Notes: generated by a model from the letters alone, not told the origin. A stretch of 64,000 nt of DNA from Paenibacillus sp. GP183 (GCF_900104695.1 NZ_FNSW01000001.1:3900001-3964000), one strand, 5' to 3'. Shown: positions 51,764-60,816, counted from the stretch's first letter. Numbers and translations are program-made.

Positions 51764-53539
51764 ATGAAACGGACAAGTATCCGTTTGCGATTAATGATAC
51801 TCATGATTTTTTTAACCACGCTTCCTATTATCACCGTAACCACGATTGCTACGAATAATACTCGGGATTCTGTGGAGAAAGAACTCATAAATGCAAATAA
51901 CTCCCGAATGCTGTGGGCAGATCAATATTTAAAGGAGCTTACACAGCAAATTGATATTTTGTTTTATACACTGCAAATTAACCAACAGCTGATAACCAAC
52001 CTAAACAACATGGACTATCCGGATGTCGGCGTACAATTCAGCACGCAAAATTATATCAAAGACACACTAACTACGGTTTTTCATGCGAATTCCCGAAAAA
52101 TTGATAATTTGGATCTCTATATACACCCAAGTCAAAAAGCATTTTCGATCAGTTATGCCAATAGCGGAATCATATTTTCCTTAGACATACAAAATGGGAA
52201 TTGGAGTCGAATGCTTCATACTCCTGTCAATATGTATTTCAAACAATCCAGTGACGGCATCTATGCCTATCATAGTATGAACAGGTTCGAGGACCGAAAA
52301 CTCCTCGGAGGACTCTCGGTTCGAATCAATAAGCAAGTCTGGAAGGAAGTTATTGACATCTTAAAATCTGAGCCGGAAAGCTCGGTATTTCTAATCAACG
52401 ATGAAGGTGAGTTTCTCTCTGGGTCTTCTTCGACGAAGGAATCGATTGAAATCCAATCCAGACTGAGAAGTCTGAACTTGCAAAATTCGGAGTTGAATTT
52501 TCTTAAAACCAATGACTATTTCTATTTCTTCAAGCAGGTTGGCGATGGCGAATTGACTGTGGCGAAAGCGATACCGGTTGAAACGGTCAATCAAAGCGCG
52601 CGTCCGACCATAAGAGCCGGTATTTTAACGGGCTTAGTCTTTGCTATAGTCTCGATCTTGCTCTCTATATTTGTATCACTTCGTATCAGTCGGCCTATTG
52701 TCAGCCTGGCAAGGACGATGAGAACAACGCACATTAGCAATTTCACTATGAAATCTGTGCAAAGCCGCGACGAAATAGGACTCCTTGAAAGCGGCTACAA
52801 CCAGATGATGCAGCGCATGAAAGAATTGATCGAGGGTGAGTTACAAAAGGAAATCGAAGTAAAGAATGCGCAGCTAAATGCGCTGCAAGCCCAGATTAAT
52901 CCCCATTTTCTGAACAATACCCTTCATCTCATTGGGGGAATGGCACTCTCCAAAAATGCGCCGGAGATCTATCACATTGCCCGTGTTATTGGCGAGCTGA
53001 TGCGTTATTCCATCAGCTCCGAGGGTATTATCGTATCTCTGGAGGATGAGCTGAAGCACATGCGAAATTATTTGTTCATCCAAGAGCAAAGATTTGCGGG
53101 GCGATGTACGGTTATTGTTTCAACGGATGAAAGTCCACTATCCTGTTTGATTCCCAAGTTTTCCCTGCAGCCTCTTGTGGAAAATGCATTTGAACATGGA
53201 TTGCAGCGGAAGGAAGGGGCTTGGAAAATCGAGATTCAGGTGAAACAAATTAGTAGCAGAATAGCCGTTTTGATTAAAGACGGAGGTGTAGGCATCGAAC
53301 CAGATAAGCTGCAGCAGCTGAGAATGGACCTGCAAGGAGGTTTATCTTTGAAAACAATTGTTGAAAAGCAGGACGAGCCGAGAAAAAGAAAAAGTATCGG
53401 CCTAAGCAATGTCCAAGCAAGGCTCAAGCTGCAATTCGGTGAACAATACGGTATTCGAATATTTAGCAAGGTGGATGTCGGTACGTTGGTCGTGATGAGC
53501 TTACCTATATCCAGAAAGGGGGGCGATGCGGATGCTTAA
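51764..53539 (+). CDS. YesM-type sensor histidine kinase
   Basis: A 591-residue membrane sensor kinase. TM1 (LMILMIFLTTLPIITVTTIA) and TM2 (ILTGLVFAIVSILLSIFVSL, about 285-305) flank an extracellular sensing domain, followed by HAMP, the His-kinase domain (NAQINPHFLNNTLHLIGGMA, phospho-His) and HATPase_c (LVENAFEHGL, IKDGGVGIEPDKL, SIGLSNVQARLKL). It phosphorylates the AraC-type regulator encoded next, with which it overlaps by 14 bases. Such pairs control the adjacent sugar ABC transporter. ATG 51764 follows GAGGTGAGAG; an upstream frame extension to 51698 lacks a start signal. Confidence 0.92.
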   Translation: MKRTSIRLRLMILMIFLTTLPIITVTTIATNNTRDSVEKELINANNSRMLWADQYLKELTQQIDILFYTLQINQQLITNLNNMDYPDVGVQFSTQNYIKDTLTTVFHANSRKIDNLDLYIHPSQKAFSISYANSGIIFSLDIQNGNWSRMLHTPVNMYFKQSSDGIYAYHSMNRFEDRKLLGGLSVRINKQVWKEVIDILKSEPESSVFLINDEGEFLSGSSSTKESIEIQSRLRSLNLQNSELNFLKTNDYFYFFKQVGDGELTVAKAIPVETVNQSARPTIRAGILTGLVFAIVSILLSIFVSLRISRPIVSLARTMRTTHISNFTMKSVQSRDEIGLLESGYNQMMQRMKELIEGELQKEIEVKNAQLNALQAQINPHFLNNTLHLIGGMALSKNAPEIYHIARVIGELMRYSISSEGIIVSLEDELKHMRNYLFIQEQRFAGRCTVIVSTDESPLSCLIPKFSLQPLVENAFEHGLQRKEGAWKIEIQVKQISSRIAVLIKDGGVGIEPDKLQQLRMDLQGGLSLKTIVEKQDEPRKRKSIGLSNVQARLKLQFGEQYGIRIFSKVDVGTLVVMSLPISRKGGDADA

Positions 53540-54626
53540 TCTATTGATTATCGATGACGAGCCTTGGTCCAGGCAGGTGGTTAAAGCGCTCGGGGATTGG
53601 GAAACTCACGGACTTCAAGTGGTTGGCGAAGCACAGGACGGCAGGGAAGGGATAGAAATGATTGAACAGCTGCAGCCACAGCTGGTTTTGACGGATATGC
53701 GCATGCCCGGTTTAGACGGAGTCGAGCTTCTGAAAGAATTGAATGAACGTTTTCCTGCTCTCAAGATCATTGTGATGAGCGGATACGATGATTTTGTTTA
53801 TTTGCAACAGGCCATTCGTTCTCGCGCTGTAGAATACCTATTGAAACCTATTGATCCTGATGAGTTGAACAGAGCATTAGCCCAGTGCGTGCAGGAGTTG
53901 GAAAAAGCTCATCAGTTAATGAATTCGTCATGGAGTACACCTCATCTTTTTGCGAATAAGGCAGACTTGGATACTTATTTATCCTTTCGTGAGAAGATTT
54001 ACGAGAATTTGTTGGAGCTCAACGGTTCAGCAGTTCTACTGACTTTTGACAGGTTAGGCGAATACCTGCAGAGCACATTTAAGGACAAACAGGACGACAA
54101 AGTGTTGATCAAAATCGGAAGTGATTTGATTGTTATGCTGGAGGAATTCGCTTCCGGGAACGAAGTTGATTTCGATTTATCTCGGTTGGAGAGGAATCGG
54201 GAAAAACCATTTAAGGCTGGCCTGCATTCCATTTCGGATGAAGTCACCCATCTTGCCACTTATTTTGGTGAAACCATTGAAGCCATTCAAGCGAATCGGA
54301 GAAACCGAAATCGACTTGATCTTGCTGCGGTACAAACCCACATCAATCGTCACTTTCAAGAACCGATATCGCTGGAAACGATCGCACAGTATTTTTATGT
54401 GAGCAAGGAACATTTAAGTCGGACGTATAAAGCTTCCTTCGGAGAAAACATATCGGATACGATTATCCGCAAAAAAATGGAGAAGGCACGGGAGCTTATT
54501 GTCGAGCACAAGCTGGCGATCAAGCATATAGCTGAGCTGACGGGATACACGGATCTAGCCTATTTTTATAAGGTGTTCAAGAAGCATTACGGACTGACAC
54601 CCGGTGAGCTGCGGAAAGAAGAATAG
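53526..54626 (+). CDS. YesN-type AraC-family response regulator
   Basis: A 366-residue response regulator. The receiver domain (LLIIDDEPWSRQVVKALGDW, phospho-Asp in LVLTDMRMPGLDG, Lys in YLLKPIDPDE) is joined through a helical linker to a C-terminal AraC/XylS double helix-turn-helix (ISLETIAQYFYVSKEHLSRT, then IKHIAELTGYTDLAYFYKVF). It activates transcription of the following transporter operon when phosphorylated by the kinase. Two ATGs (53526, 53532) are possible; the second has better spacing from AAAGGGGGG. Confidence 0.93.
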   Translation: MRMLNLLIIDDEPWSRQVVKALGDWETHGLQVVGEAQDGREGIEMIEQLQPQLVLTDMRMPGLDGVELLKELNERFPALKIIVMSGYDDFVYLQQAIRSRAVEYLLKPIDPDELNRALAQCVQELEKAHQLMNSSWSTPHLFANKADLDTYLSFREKIYENLLELNGSAVLLTFDRLGEYLQSTFKDKQDDKVLIKIGSDLIVMLEEFASGNEVDFDLSRLERNREKPFKAGLHSISDEVTHLATYFGETIEAIQANRRNRNRLDLAAVQTHINRHFQEPISLETIAQYFYVSKEHLSRTYKASFGENISDTIIRKKMEKARELIVEHKLAIKHIAELTGYTDLAYFYKVFKKHYGLTPGELRKEE

Positions 54627-54740
54627 ATCAAGGATATCAATAAATTACAATAACGAATGCTAATATCCTCAAAAGATTTATCGGTAAGGACTCCTCTATA
54701 CTAAAAGTGCAATTGAATAATTCTTAGGGGGAAAAAGAAT

Positions 54741-56066
54741 ATGAAGAAAGCGCTTCATTTAGGTTTGAGTGTTGCTTTAGTGGCAACGATTACAGCTGGC
54801 TGCGGCTCAAGCTCCAATTCAGGAAATGGAAGCGGAAGTGCGACATCGGCACCACCTGCTGCAACACCCGCAGAAACGAAAGCGGTTACGCCTGCCAAGA
54901 AAGTGGAATTAAAAGTATTTATGGGCTTTCCCAGATTTAAAGATCAGTTCGATAAATACTTTGAACAGTTCAAAGCCAAGGAAAAAGCAGAGAAAAACTT
55001 GGATGTAACCATTAATTTGGAAATGCCCAACCCGGACCAAGCCAAACAAATTTTACAAACTCGCTTAGCCTCTAATGATGCGCCTGATTTGTTTACACTT
55101 CATGCGGGAGCAGATATTCCAACCTGGTATAAGGCAGGCTACTTGGGCGACTTGTCGAGCCAGCCGTTTGTAAGTAGTTTATTCGACAATGTTAAGAAAA
55201 CGGTTACTTATGATGGCAAGATCGTTGCACTTCCGCTCGAAAGCTTGGAGTGGGGATATTTGTACAATAAAAAAATATTCAGTGATCTCGGGCTAAAGCC
55301 GCCACAAACCTTGGATGAAATGAAGACGGTTGCAGAGAAAATAAAGGCGAACAAAATAGCACCCTTTGTGTTGTCCTTCCAGGAGTCTTGGATTCCTCAG
55401 CTCATGATGGCTTTATCCTTAGGGGGCGTCGTGAATTCCTCTCAGCCGGATTGGATCGAAAAAATGAATAAGGGCCAAGCGTCTTACAAAGATGTACAGG
55501 ATGTTTTCAACATTATTGACATCATCATGCAAAATGGCACAGATAAACCGTTCGAAGTCGGCAGCGCTCAGGGTTCTACGGACTTTGCCAATGGTAAAGG
55601 GGCTATGTGGGTGCAGGGGCCATGGCAGGCGGAAGCCATTCAGAAGGCCAATCCGAAAATGGAATTCGGCGTAGCTCCACTGCCGGTCAGCAACGATCCG
55701 AAAGGAGCCATGATTAATCTATCGACCTCTACTTCATTAGCTATTTCACCGACCAGCAAGAACAAAGAGGTTGCTTTGGATCTGCTCAATTATATTCTCG
55801 ACCCGAAGGATTCTTCAGCACTTTTCGAACAATTGAAATTTAATCCTGTTTCTAAAGTGCACACGTACAAATCTTACCCATGGATCGACGAGGCCATGAC
55901 CTATGTCTCTCAAGGGAAGGCATACCAAGACTTATCTCTTCCGAATGGAGTTACAGACGAACAGGCAAAATTGCTGCAAAGTTATTACGCTAAACAAGTA
56001 AAGAAAGAAGATATTATTAAATCACTCGACAAAAAATGGGCAGACGCGATAAAAGCCCAGAAATAA
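54741..56066 (+). CDS. sugar ABC transporter substrate-binding lipoprotein (family 1)
   Basis: A 441-residue family 1 solute-binding protein. The lipoprotein signal ends TITAGC (lipidated Cys21), followed by a Ser/Gly/Ala/Pro spacer. The mature domain has LKVFMGFPRFKDQFDKYFEQ, TRLASNDAPDLFTLHAG, IVALPLESLEWGYLYNKKIF, FANGKGAMWVQGPWQAEAIQ and ISPTSKNKEVALDLLNYIL. The ligand is probably an oligosaccharide, given the GH5 gene in the same operon. AGGGGGAAA precedes the ATG; a leader of 114 bases separates it from yesN and should contain the regulated promoter. Confidence 0.92.
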   Translation: MKKALHLGLSVALVATITAGCGSSSNSGNGSGSATSAPPAATPAETKAVTPAKKVELKVFMGFPRFKDQFDKYFEQFKAKEKAEKNLDVTINLEMPNPDQAKQILQTRLASNDAPDLFTLHAGADIPTWYKAGYLGDLSSQPFVSSLFDNVKKTVTYDGKIVALPLESLEWGYLYNKKIFSDLGLKPPQTLDEMKTVAEKIKANKIAPFVLSFQESWIPQLMMALSLGGVVNSSQPDWIEKMNKGQASYKDVQDVFNIIDIIMQNGTDKPFEVGSAQGSTDFANGKGAMWVQGPWQAEAIQKANPKMEFGVAPLPVSNDPKGAMINLSTSTSLAISPTSKNKEVALDLLNYILDPKDSSALFEQLKFNPVSKVHTYKSYPWIDEAMTYVSQGKAYQDLSLPNGVTDEQAKLLQSYYAKQVKKEDIIKSLDKKWADAIKAQK

Positions 56067-56101
56067 ACGCAATATCGGTTGACTGGGAGTGATGAATCGT
56101 T

Positions 56102-56983
56102 ATGACGAAAACTAATAAACAAACGGTCATCCTATTGGCCTTCGTTTTCCCAGCGCTTGTGTTCTATGCTGTATTTGTACTCGCCCCCGCTTTTGGGGGC
56201 GTTTGGTACAGCCTTACAGATTGGAATGGGCTTAATCGCACATATCAAATGGTAGGATTGTCTAACTATATAGAAGCGCTGAAGGATGACCCCATTTTTC
56301 TGAAATCAGTTTGGTTCACCCTGAAGTTCGTGGTGTTCATGGTTGTTTTGCAAAATGCAATTGCCTTATCTCTAGCAGTTCTCGTGGAATCCAGAAAGCG
56401 AAGCAAAGTATGGTTTCGAACCATTTTTTTTATGCCTAACATGATGAGTCTGATTATCGGCGGTTTTATGTGGTTGTTCATTTTTACGAAAGTGCTGCCT
56501 TATATCGCGGAACACTCAGTGTTCAAATTTCTGGATCAGTCCTGGATCGGTGATCCGAAATTCTCCTTCTTTGCGATCCTCACCGTCTCACTTTGGGGCG
56601 GAGTTGGTTATCTGATGGTTATTTATATTGCGTCTCTTCAGGGTGTGCCTCAGCATTTGAAAGAGGCAGCTGCTATAGATGGGGCCAATGTGTTTCAGAT
56701 TTTTCGTTATGTTACGCTGCCCATGATTTTTCCTGCACTGACAATCGGTATTTTTCTTACGCTCAATGGTTCTTTTAAAGCATTTGATGCCGTTTTTTCG
56801 CTCACCGGAGGCGGCCCGGGAAGATCCACACAAGTTATCGCCCTTAACATCTACGAGGAAGCTTTTAAATCCAGTTATAGGTACGGGTATGCCAATGCAA
56901 AAGCCATGATCTTATTCTTGGTCATATTCATCATCACAGTTATTCAGCTGTGGATTATGAAGAAAAGAGAGGTGGAGTCATGA
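56102..56983 (+). CDS. sugar ABC transporter permease 1 (MalF-like)
   Basis: A 293-residue permease with six membrane segments and the EAA loop EAAAIDGANVFQIFRYVTLP at about 190-210, which contacts the ATPase. The N-terminus (VILLAFVFPALVFYAVFVLA) is typical of the MalF/UgpA type. Ribosome binding site GGGAGTG. Its stop overlaps the second permease start (ATGA). No ATPase gene is in the operon, as is usual where a shared MsmX/UgpC-type ATPase serves many sugar transporters. Confidence 0.93.
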   Translation: MTKTNKQTVILLAFVFPALVFYAVFVLAPAFGGVWYSLTDWNGLNRTYQMVGLSNYIEALKDDPIFLKSVWFTLKFVVFMVVLQNAIALSLAVLVESRKRSKVWFRTIFFMPNMMSLIIGGFMWLFIFTKVLPYIAEHSVFKFLDQSWIGDPKFSFFAILTVSLWGGVGYLMVIYIASLQGVPQHLKEAAAIDGANVFQIFRYVTLPMIFPALTIGIFLTLNGSFKAFDAVFSLTGGGPGRSTQVIALNIYEEAFKSSYRYGYANAKAMILFLVIFIITVIQLWIMKKREVES

Positions 56984-57843
56984 GTCATGAAGGTACAAAA
57001 TCCGTCTCAGCAAGTATCGGACACCGTGCTGGATCAGCTCTAATCTTTCTTATTCTGATTGCTTCAGCTGTGTTTACACTCTTCCCGATCTATATGGGTT
57101 TATTAAATTCTCTAAAGACGGAAGGCGCCATGATGAATAACATCCTTTCCATTCCCACTCAACTGGAATTCAAAAATTATGGAGGCGCATTTCATAAAAC
57201 GAACTTCTTGCGCAGTCTGTGGAACACATCCTACATAGCAGTAGTGGGTTTGATTGGAATTATCGGTTGTGCTTCGATGGCAGGATACAAACTATCCCGC
57301 TCTCCGGGCAAGCTAAGCGCATTTTTGTTTCTTCTTTTCGTTATGTCCACGTTGATTCCGTTTCATTCCATTATGATTACATTGACTAGAATTGCCAAAA
57401 ATCTTCATGTTCAGGGATCTACGACTGGTCTTGGGTTGATTTATATTGGAATGGGGGTTGCCTTTGCCATTTTTCTATATCATGGATTTGTGAAATCCAT
57501 TCCTCGAGAGCTTGACGAAGCTGCGGTTATTGACGGTTGCAGTGAATTTCGTCTGTTTGTTGTTATCATATTCCCGCTGCTGCTTCCCATCACGGCGACT
57601 ATAGCCATTCTCAATCTGCTGTGGATATGGAATGATTTTCTACTGCCGCTGCTCATGTTGACGGATTTCAAAACATACACCTTGTTGTTATCGACCAATA
57701 TGCTTTTTGGCCAGTATGGCAACAACGATTGGTCGGCTATACTGTCTTCTTTGATACTGGCACTGCTGCCTGTCGTCGTTTTGTTCTTTTTGCTGCAAAA
57801 ATACATTCTCCAAGGCATCGCTGATGGAGCTATAAAAGGATAA
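56980..57843 (+). CDS. sugar ABC transporter permease 2 (MalG-like)
   Basis: A 287-residue permease with six membrane segments and the EAA loop ELDEAAVIDGCSEFRLFVVI near residue 180. The FPIYMGLLNSLKTEGAMMNN start and the C-terminal LLQKYILQGIADGAIKG are classic for MalG/UgpE types. ATG 56980 shares four bases with the upstream stop and has GAGGTGGAG upstream; the frame is open further left but without a start signal. Confidence 0.93.
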   Translation: MSHEGTKSVSASIGHRAGSALIFLILIASAVFTLFPIYMGLLNSLKTEGAMMNNILSIPTQLEFKNYGGAFHKTNFLRSLWNTSYIAVVGLIGIIGCASMAGYKLSRSPGKLSAFLFLLFVMSTLIPFHSIMITLTRIAKNLHVQGSTTGLGLIYIGMGVAFAIFLYHGFVKSIPRELDEAAVIDGCSEFRLFVVIIFPLLLPITATIAILNLLWIWNDFLLPLLMLTDFKTYTLLLSTNMLFGQYGNNDWSAILSSLILALLPVVVLFFLLQKYILQGIADGAIKG

Positions 57844-57870
57844 TCATTATCTCTTAGGAGTGAATAAGCT

Positions 57871-59520
57871 TTGAAGGATCATATAGATTACGATGTTTCC
57901 GGATTCGTAAAAGCACAGGGCAGTAAACTTGTGAACGGAGAAGGACGGGAGTTTTTATTTCGCGGTGTCGGTTTTGGAAGCTGGCTCCTGCCTGAAGGCT
58001 ATATGTGGTTGTTTCCTGATCAAGGAGATCGTCCTCGACGAATTGAACAAATGATTCGCGATTTGATTGGGGAGGAGAAGGCGAAGCAATTTTGGGAGCA
58101 TTATTACCAGAAGCATACTTCTGAAGCGGATATCCGCCAAATTGCAGAAGAGGGCTTCAATTCTGTCCGAGTGCCAATCAATGCCAGATTTCTTCTGGAT
58201 GAGGAAGAGACGAGTTTGTTTAAGGAGCAGCATCTGCAAATTATTGACCAGATTATTGAATGGTGTCGTACACATCGTCTGTATGTCATTCTTGATTTGC
58301 ACGGGGCACCAGGTGGTCAAACCGGAACGAATATCGACGATTCCGAGAACGATCAGCCGGAATTGTTCATGGATGAGCGAAATCGGCGTCTTACGATTGA
58401 AATCTGGCATATGCTGGCTGAACGCTACAAGGACGAATGGATCGTGGCCGGATACGATCTTCTGAATGAGCCGCTGCCAAACTGGTTTTCAGCTTATAAC
58501 AGCATGGTCATGCCGCTGTATCAGGATATCGTGAATGCAATCAGGAAAGTGGACAACCGTCATATGATTATCCTGGAAGGTGTCCATTGGGCGACGGATT
58601 GGTCCATATTCACGAATAAGCTGGATGACAATTTGATGCTGCAATTTCATAAGTATTGGAATAATCCGGATACAGAGAGTATTCAGGTGTATTTGGACAA
58701 GAGAGTAGAATGGAACGTGCCGATCTTCATGGGAGAAGGCGGCGAGAACAACAAAGAATGGTACGCAGGCGCATTCCGTTTGTTCGAGGATCATGAGATC
58801 TCTTGGAATTTCTGGACCTGGAAGAAGATGGGCAAAGGAAATTCTCCTTGTCGAGTAAAAACTCCAAATCAATGGCAACAGTTGGTTGATTATTTGCAAG
58901 GCGGCGCTAAACCTGATGTAGTTACCGCTGAACGCATTCTATGGGAGTATCTGGATAACCTCTCGTTCGATCATTGCGTATATTATCCTTATGTTGTGCG
59001 AGCACTGTTTCGCAGACCACAAACCCATATACCGGCCATATTTTATGGTTACCGTGGCGAGGGTGTAAGCTTCTCAATTGCGAATCGGACGAGTGAGCAT
59101 GTTGGTTTTCGCATCAACGATGGGGTTGACATTCGGTTTGTGGAAAGCGAGAGGGAGATGGTTAACTTTCAGCATAGTAAAGGGGAACCGTGGCAAATAG
59201 ATGAACGGCTTTACGTTCTATTGGCTCCAGGTGACTGGTTAGCATATGACATGCAGGTAGCTCCTTACTCGAGTCCGACACTTTATACGATTCATCTATG
59301 GGTGAGTGCATTTGGGGAGAATGGATCGATTGCCATTACTGTAGATGGAGATTTGGTTGGAGTTGCAGAAGTTTATGGACAAACCTGGAATAAGGTTCAG
59401 CCGGAACTCGGGTTTAGTCTTGACTCAGGCCAGCATACAATTGTTCTTAAAGCTGAGAAGAACCCTGTCCGTATTGAATGGTTCGAAGTCATAAGTAAAG
59501 GACCGGTACCCTTAGGGTAA
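57871..59520 (+). CDS. intracellular GH5 glycoside hydrolase
   Basis: A 549-residue GH5 enzyme with no signal peptide, so it acts on imported oligosaccharides. The domain starts FLFRGVGFGSWLLPEGYMWL, with SVRVPINARFLL, YVILDLHGAPGGQTG, acid/base Glu in YDLLNEPLPNW and nucleophile Glu in IFMGEGGENNKEW. The C-terminal 150 residues form beta domains of CBM-like look (SIAITVDGDLVGVAEVYGQT). It is the last gene of the YesMN-transporter operon, 27 bases after permease 2, with a TTG start behind TTAGGAG. The gene set suggests uptake and intracellular cleavage of the product of the secreted GH5 enzyme at 46.2 kb. Confidence 0.9.
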   Translation: MKDHIDYDVSGFVKAQGSKLVNGEGREFLFRGVGFGSWLLPEGYMWLFPDQGDRPRRIEQMIRDLIGEEKAKQFWEHYYQKHTSEADIRQIAEEGFNSVRVPINARFLLDEEETSLFKEQHLQIIDQIIEWCRTHRLYVILDLHGAPGGQTGTNIDDSENDQPELFMDERNRRLTIEIWHMLAERYKDEWIVAGYDLLNEPLPNWFSAYNSMVMPLYQDIVNAIRKVDNRHMIILEGVHWATDWSIFTNKLDDNLMLQFHKYWNNPDTESIQVYLDKRVEWNVPIFMGEGGENNKEWYAGAFRLFEDHEISWNFWTWKKMGKGNSPCRVKTPNQWQQLVDYLQGGAKPDVVTAERILWEYLDNLSFDHCVYYPYVVRALFRRPQTHIPAIFYGYRGEGVSFSIANRTSEHVGFRINDGVDIRFVESEREMVNFQHSKGEPWQIDERLYVLLAPGDWLAYDMQVAPYSSPTLYTIHLWVSAFGENGSIAITVDGDLVGVAEVYGQTWNKVQPELGFSLDSGQHTIVLKAEKNPVRIEWFEVISKGPVPLG

Positions 59521-59560
59521 CCGGTTGTAATTGTTTATGTTGCCCAAATGTATTGCTGAA

Positions 59561-59935
59561 CTCCCATGAAAATAAAAAGGCTCGAAATCTTAAAAAAGAG
59601 CAAATTAAAGTAGACCCAGGAGGAACTTTTTTAAAAAAAGGCTGAGCCTCTGATTGATCCTTATGAAGTTGGGTATTAGTTTAGCAACTTTCTTCCAAAA
59701 ATAAAGGTAAGGCTGGTGCAACCAGTCAAAAAGGATTAATCTCCCATAAGTGCTACCCGTATTGGGTGCGACAGTCTGTGATGCACCGTGATGGTTGGAG
59801 TCAGACTAACGGTTGGGCTCTAATGGCACCATAGTTCATAGACCTTCTTCTCCCAGCCTCAGTAGAAGTATTGACAGATTTTATCCATTTTCATCCTCTG
59901 TGGTGCAGCGCTGATCTTGCGCTGCATGAATGACT
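59561..59935 (-). mobile_element. MITE-like IS110 type A derivative (no transposase)
   Basis: Left end CTCCCATGAAAATAAAAAGG, right end GCGCTGCATGAATGA followed by CTAACGGGCAGATTACA. The noncoding block matches 18600-18780 and 43549-43735 with compensating-looking changes (TGCTACCCGTATTGGGTGCG versus TGCTTCCCAAAAGGGAGCG). No transposase sequence. Confidence 0.8.
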
Positions 59936-60045
59936 AACGGGCAGATTACATAATAGTAAGTATAAAGATCTTGCATTACAAATTGTGGTATTATTGGGGT
60001 AAATATCACGTATTCATCGATTAGTTATTAGGAGGAGGTTTTATT

Positions 60046-60439
60046 GTGAACAGTATAAAATCACCTGGCGGCTCGTTATTTCCCTATTTTTATAAAGATG
60101 GCGAGATCCATTGTCTTAAATATGGAAGTTTTTATTCTAATAAAGACGCCTTGTTTTCCTTAATAAAATCGGAAGAAGAATTTATATTGGAAACTACATA
60201 GACGCCTGGATATTTGGGTTGATTTCTATAAAACAAGCTTAACACAAGAGGTAATAAATGAGTTTGTAGAGAGTATAAGGCGGTTAAACAAGTCCATTCG
60301 TAAGCTTTCAATTGTTGGTTGCTCATCTATAGTGAAATGGAGAATTCGTAATAAAATCAAGCGAAATGGAAATATCTCAATGCCAATAAATTTTTTTAAC
60401 GATCCGGAGGATGCAAAATCTTGGCTTGTGATGGAGTAG
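60046..60439 (+). pseudogene. frameshifted hypothetical gene (STAS-like?)
   Basis: GTG start after AGGAGGAGG. Residues 1-51 (SIKSPGGSLFPYFYKDGEIH...) end at TAG 60199. A frame one base later continues RRLDIWVDFYKTSLTQEVIN, then SIRRLNKSIRKLSIVGCSSI and SMPINFFNDPEDAKSWLVME. The second part resembles an alternating beta/alpha domain of STAS or SpoIIAA type, weakly. One frameshift has broken it. It is flanked by cores at 59934 and 60465, so it is a decayed cassette gene. Confidence 0.5.
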
Positions 60440-60462
60440 ATTTACAACATGGTGCGACTGAT

Positions 60463-60522
60463 TCAGCTAACGGGTACGATAGTTCAGAATTAATCGCCTA
60501 ATGTTTGGGCGGTTTTTCTTTT
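60463..60522 (+). repeat. core plus terminator hairpin, last module of the array
   Basis: AGCTAACGGGTACGATAGTT, CAGAATTAAT, then CGCCTAA/TTGGGCG with TTTTTC. It is the right-most copy seen. Confidence 0.7.
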
Positions 60523-60732
60523 GTTTTCGATTCGCTTAAACGGATATTCTACCCTTCATTTAGTTTGATAGATGTATTTAATTTTGTGGGAAAATATGGT
60601 ACGTTCATTGTGGAAAAAATATATCTATGTTATCACGCGATTTCGTTTTTGCACCAGAACCATGTAAAGAGTAATTGTTTTCTTTTCATTCATTCCATGT
60701 TACATTAAAATTAATAATTTTATATGCGATCA

Positions 60733-60816
60733 CTAGGGGGGCCATTAGGCTGAGATGGAAGGTATTCCAAACCCTTTGAACCTGATCTGGGTTATACCAG
60801 CGGAGGGAAGTGGAAT
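60733..60816 (+). promoter_or_regulatory. TPP riboswitch (THI element)
   Basis: Contains the conserved blocks AGGGGGGCC, GGCTGAGATGGAAGG, ACCCTTTGAACCTGATCTGG and GTTATACCAGCGGAGGGAAG of the thiamine pyrophosphate riboswitch. It lies upstream of the thiamine operon. Confidence 0.95.

Noticed and set aside
13643-60522. The repeat modules as true integron attC sites
   Set aside because: attC sites have inverted R''/R' core sites around a hairpin. Here the two cores are direct repeats, and neither matches GTTRRRY/RYYYAAC fully. No integrase gene is in the window.
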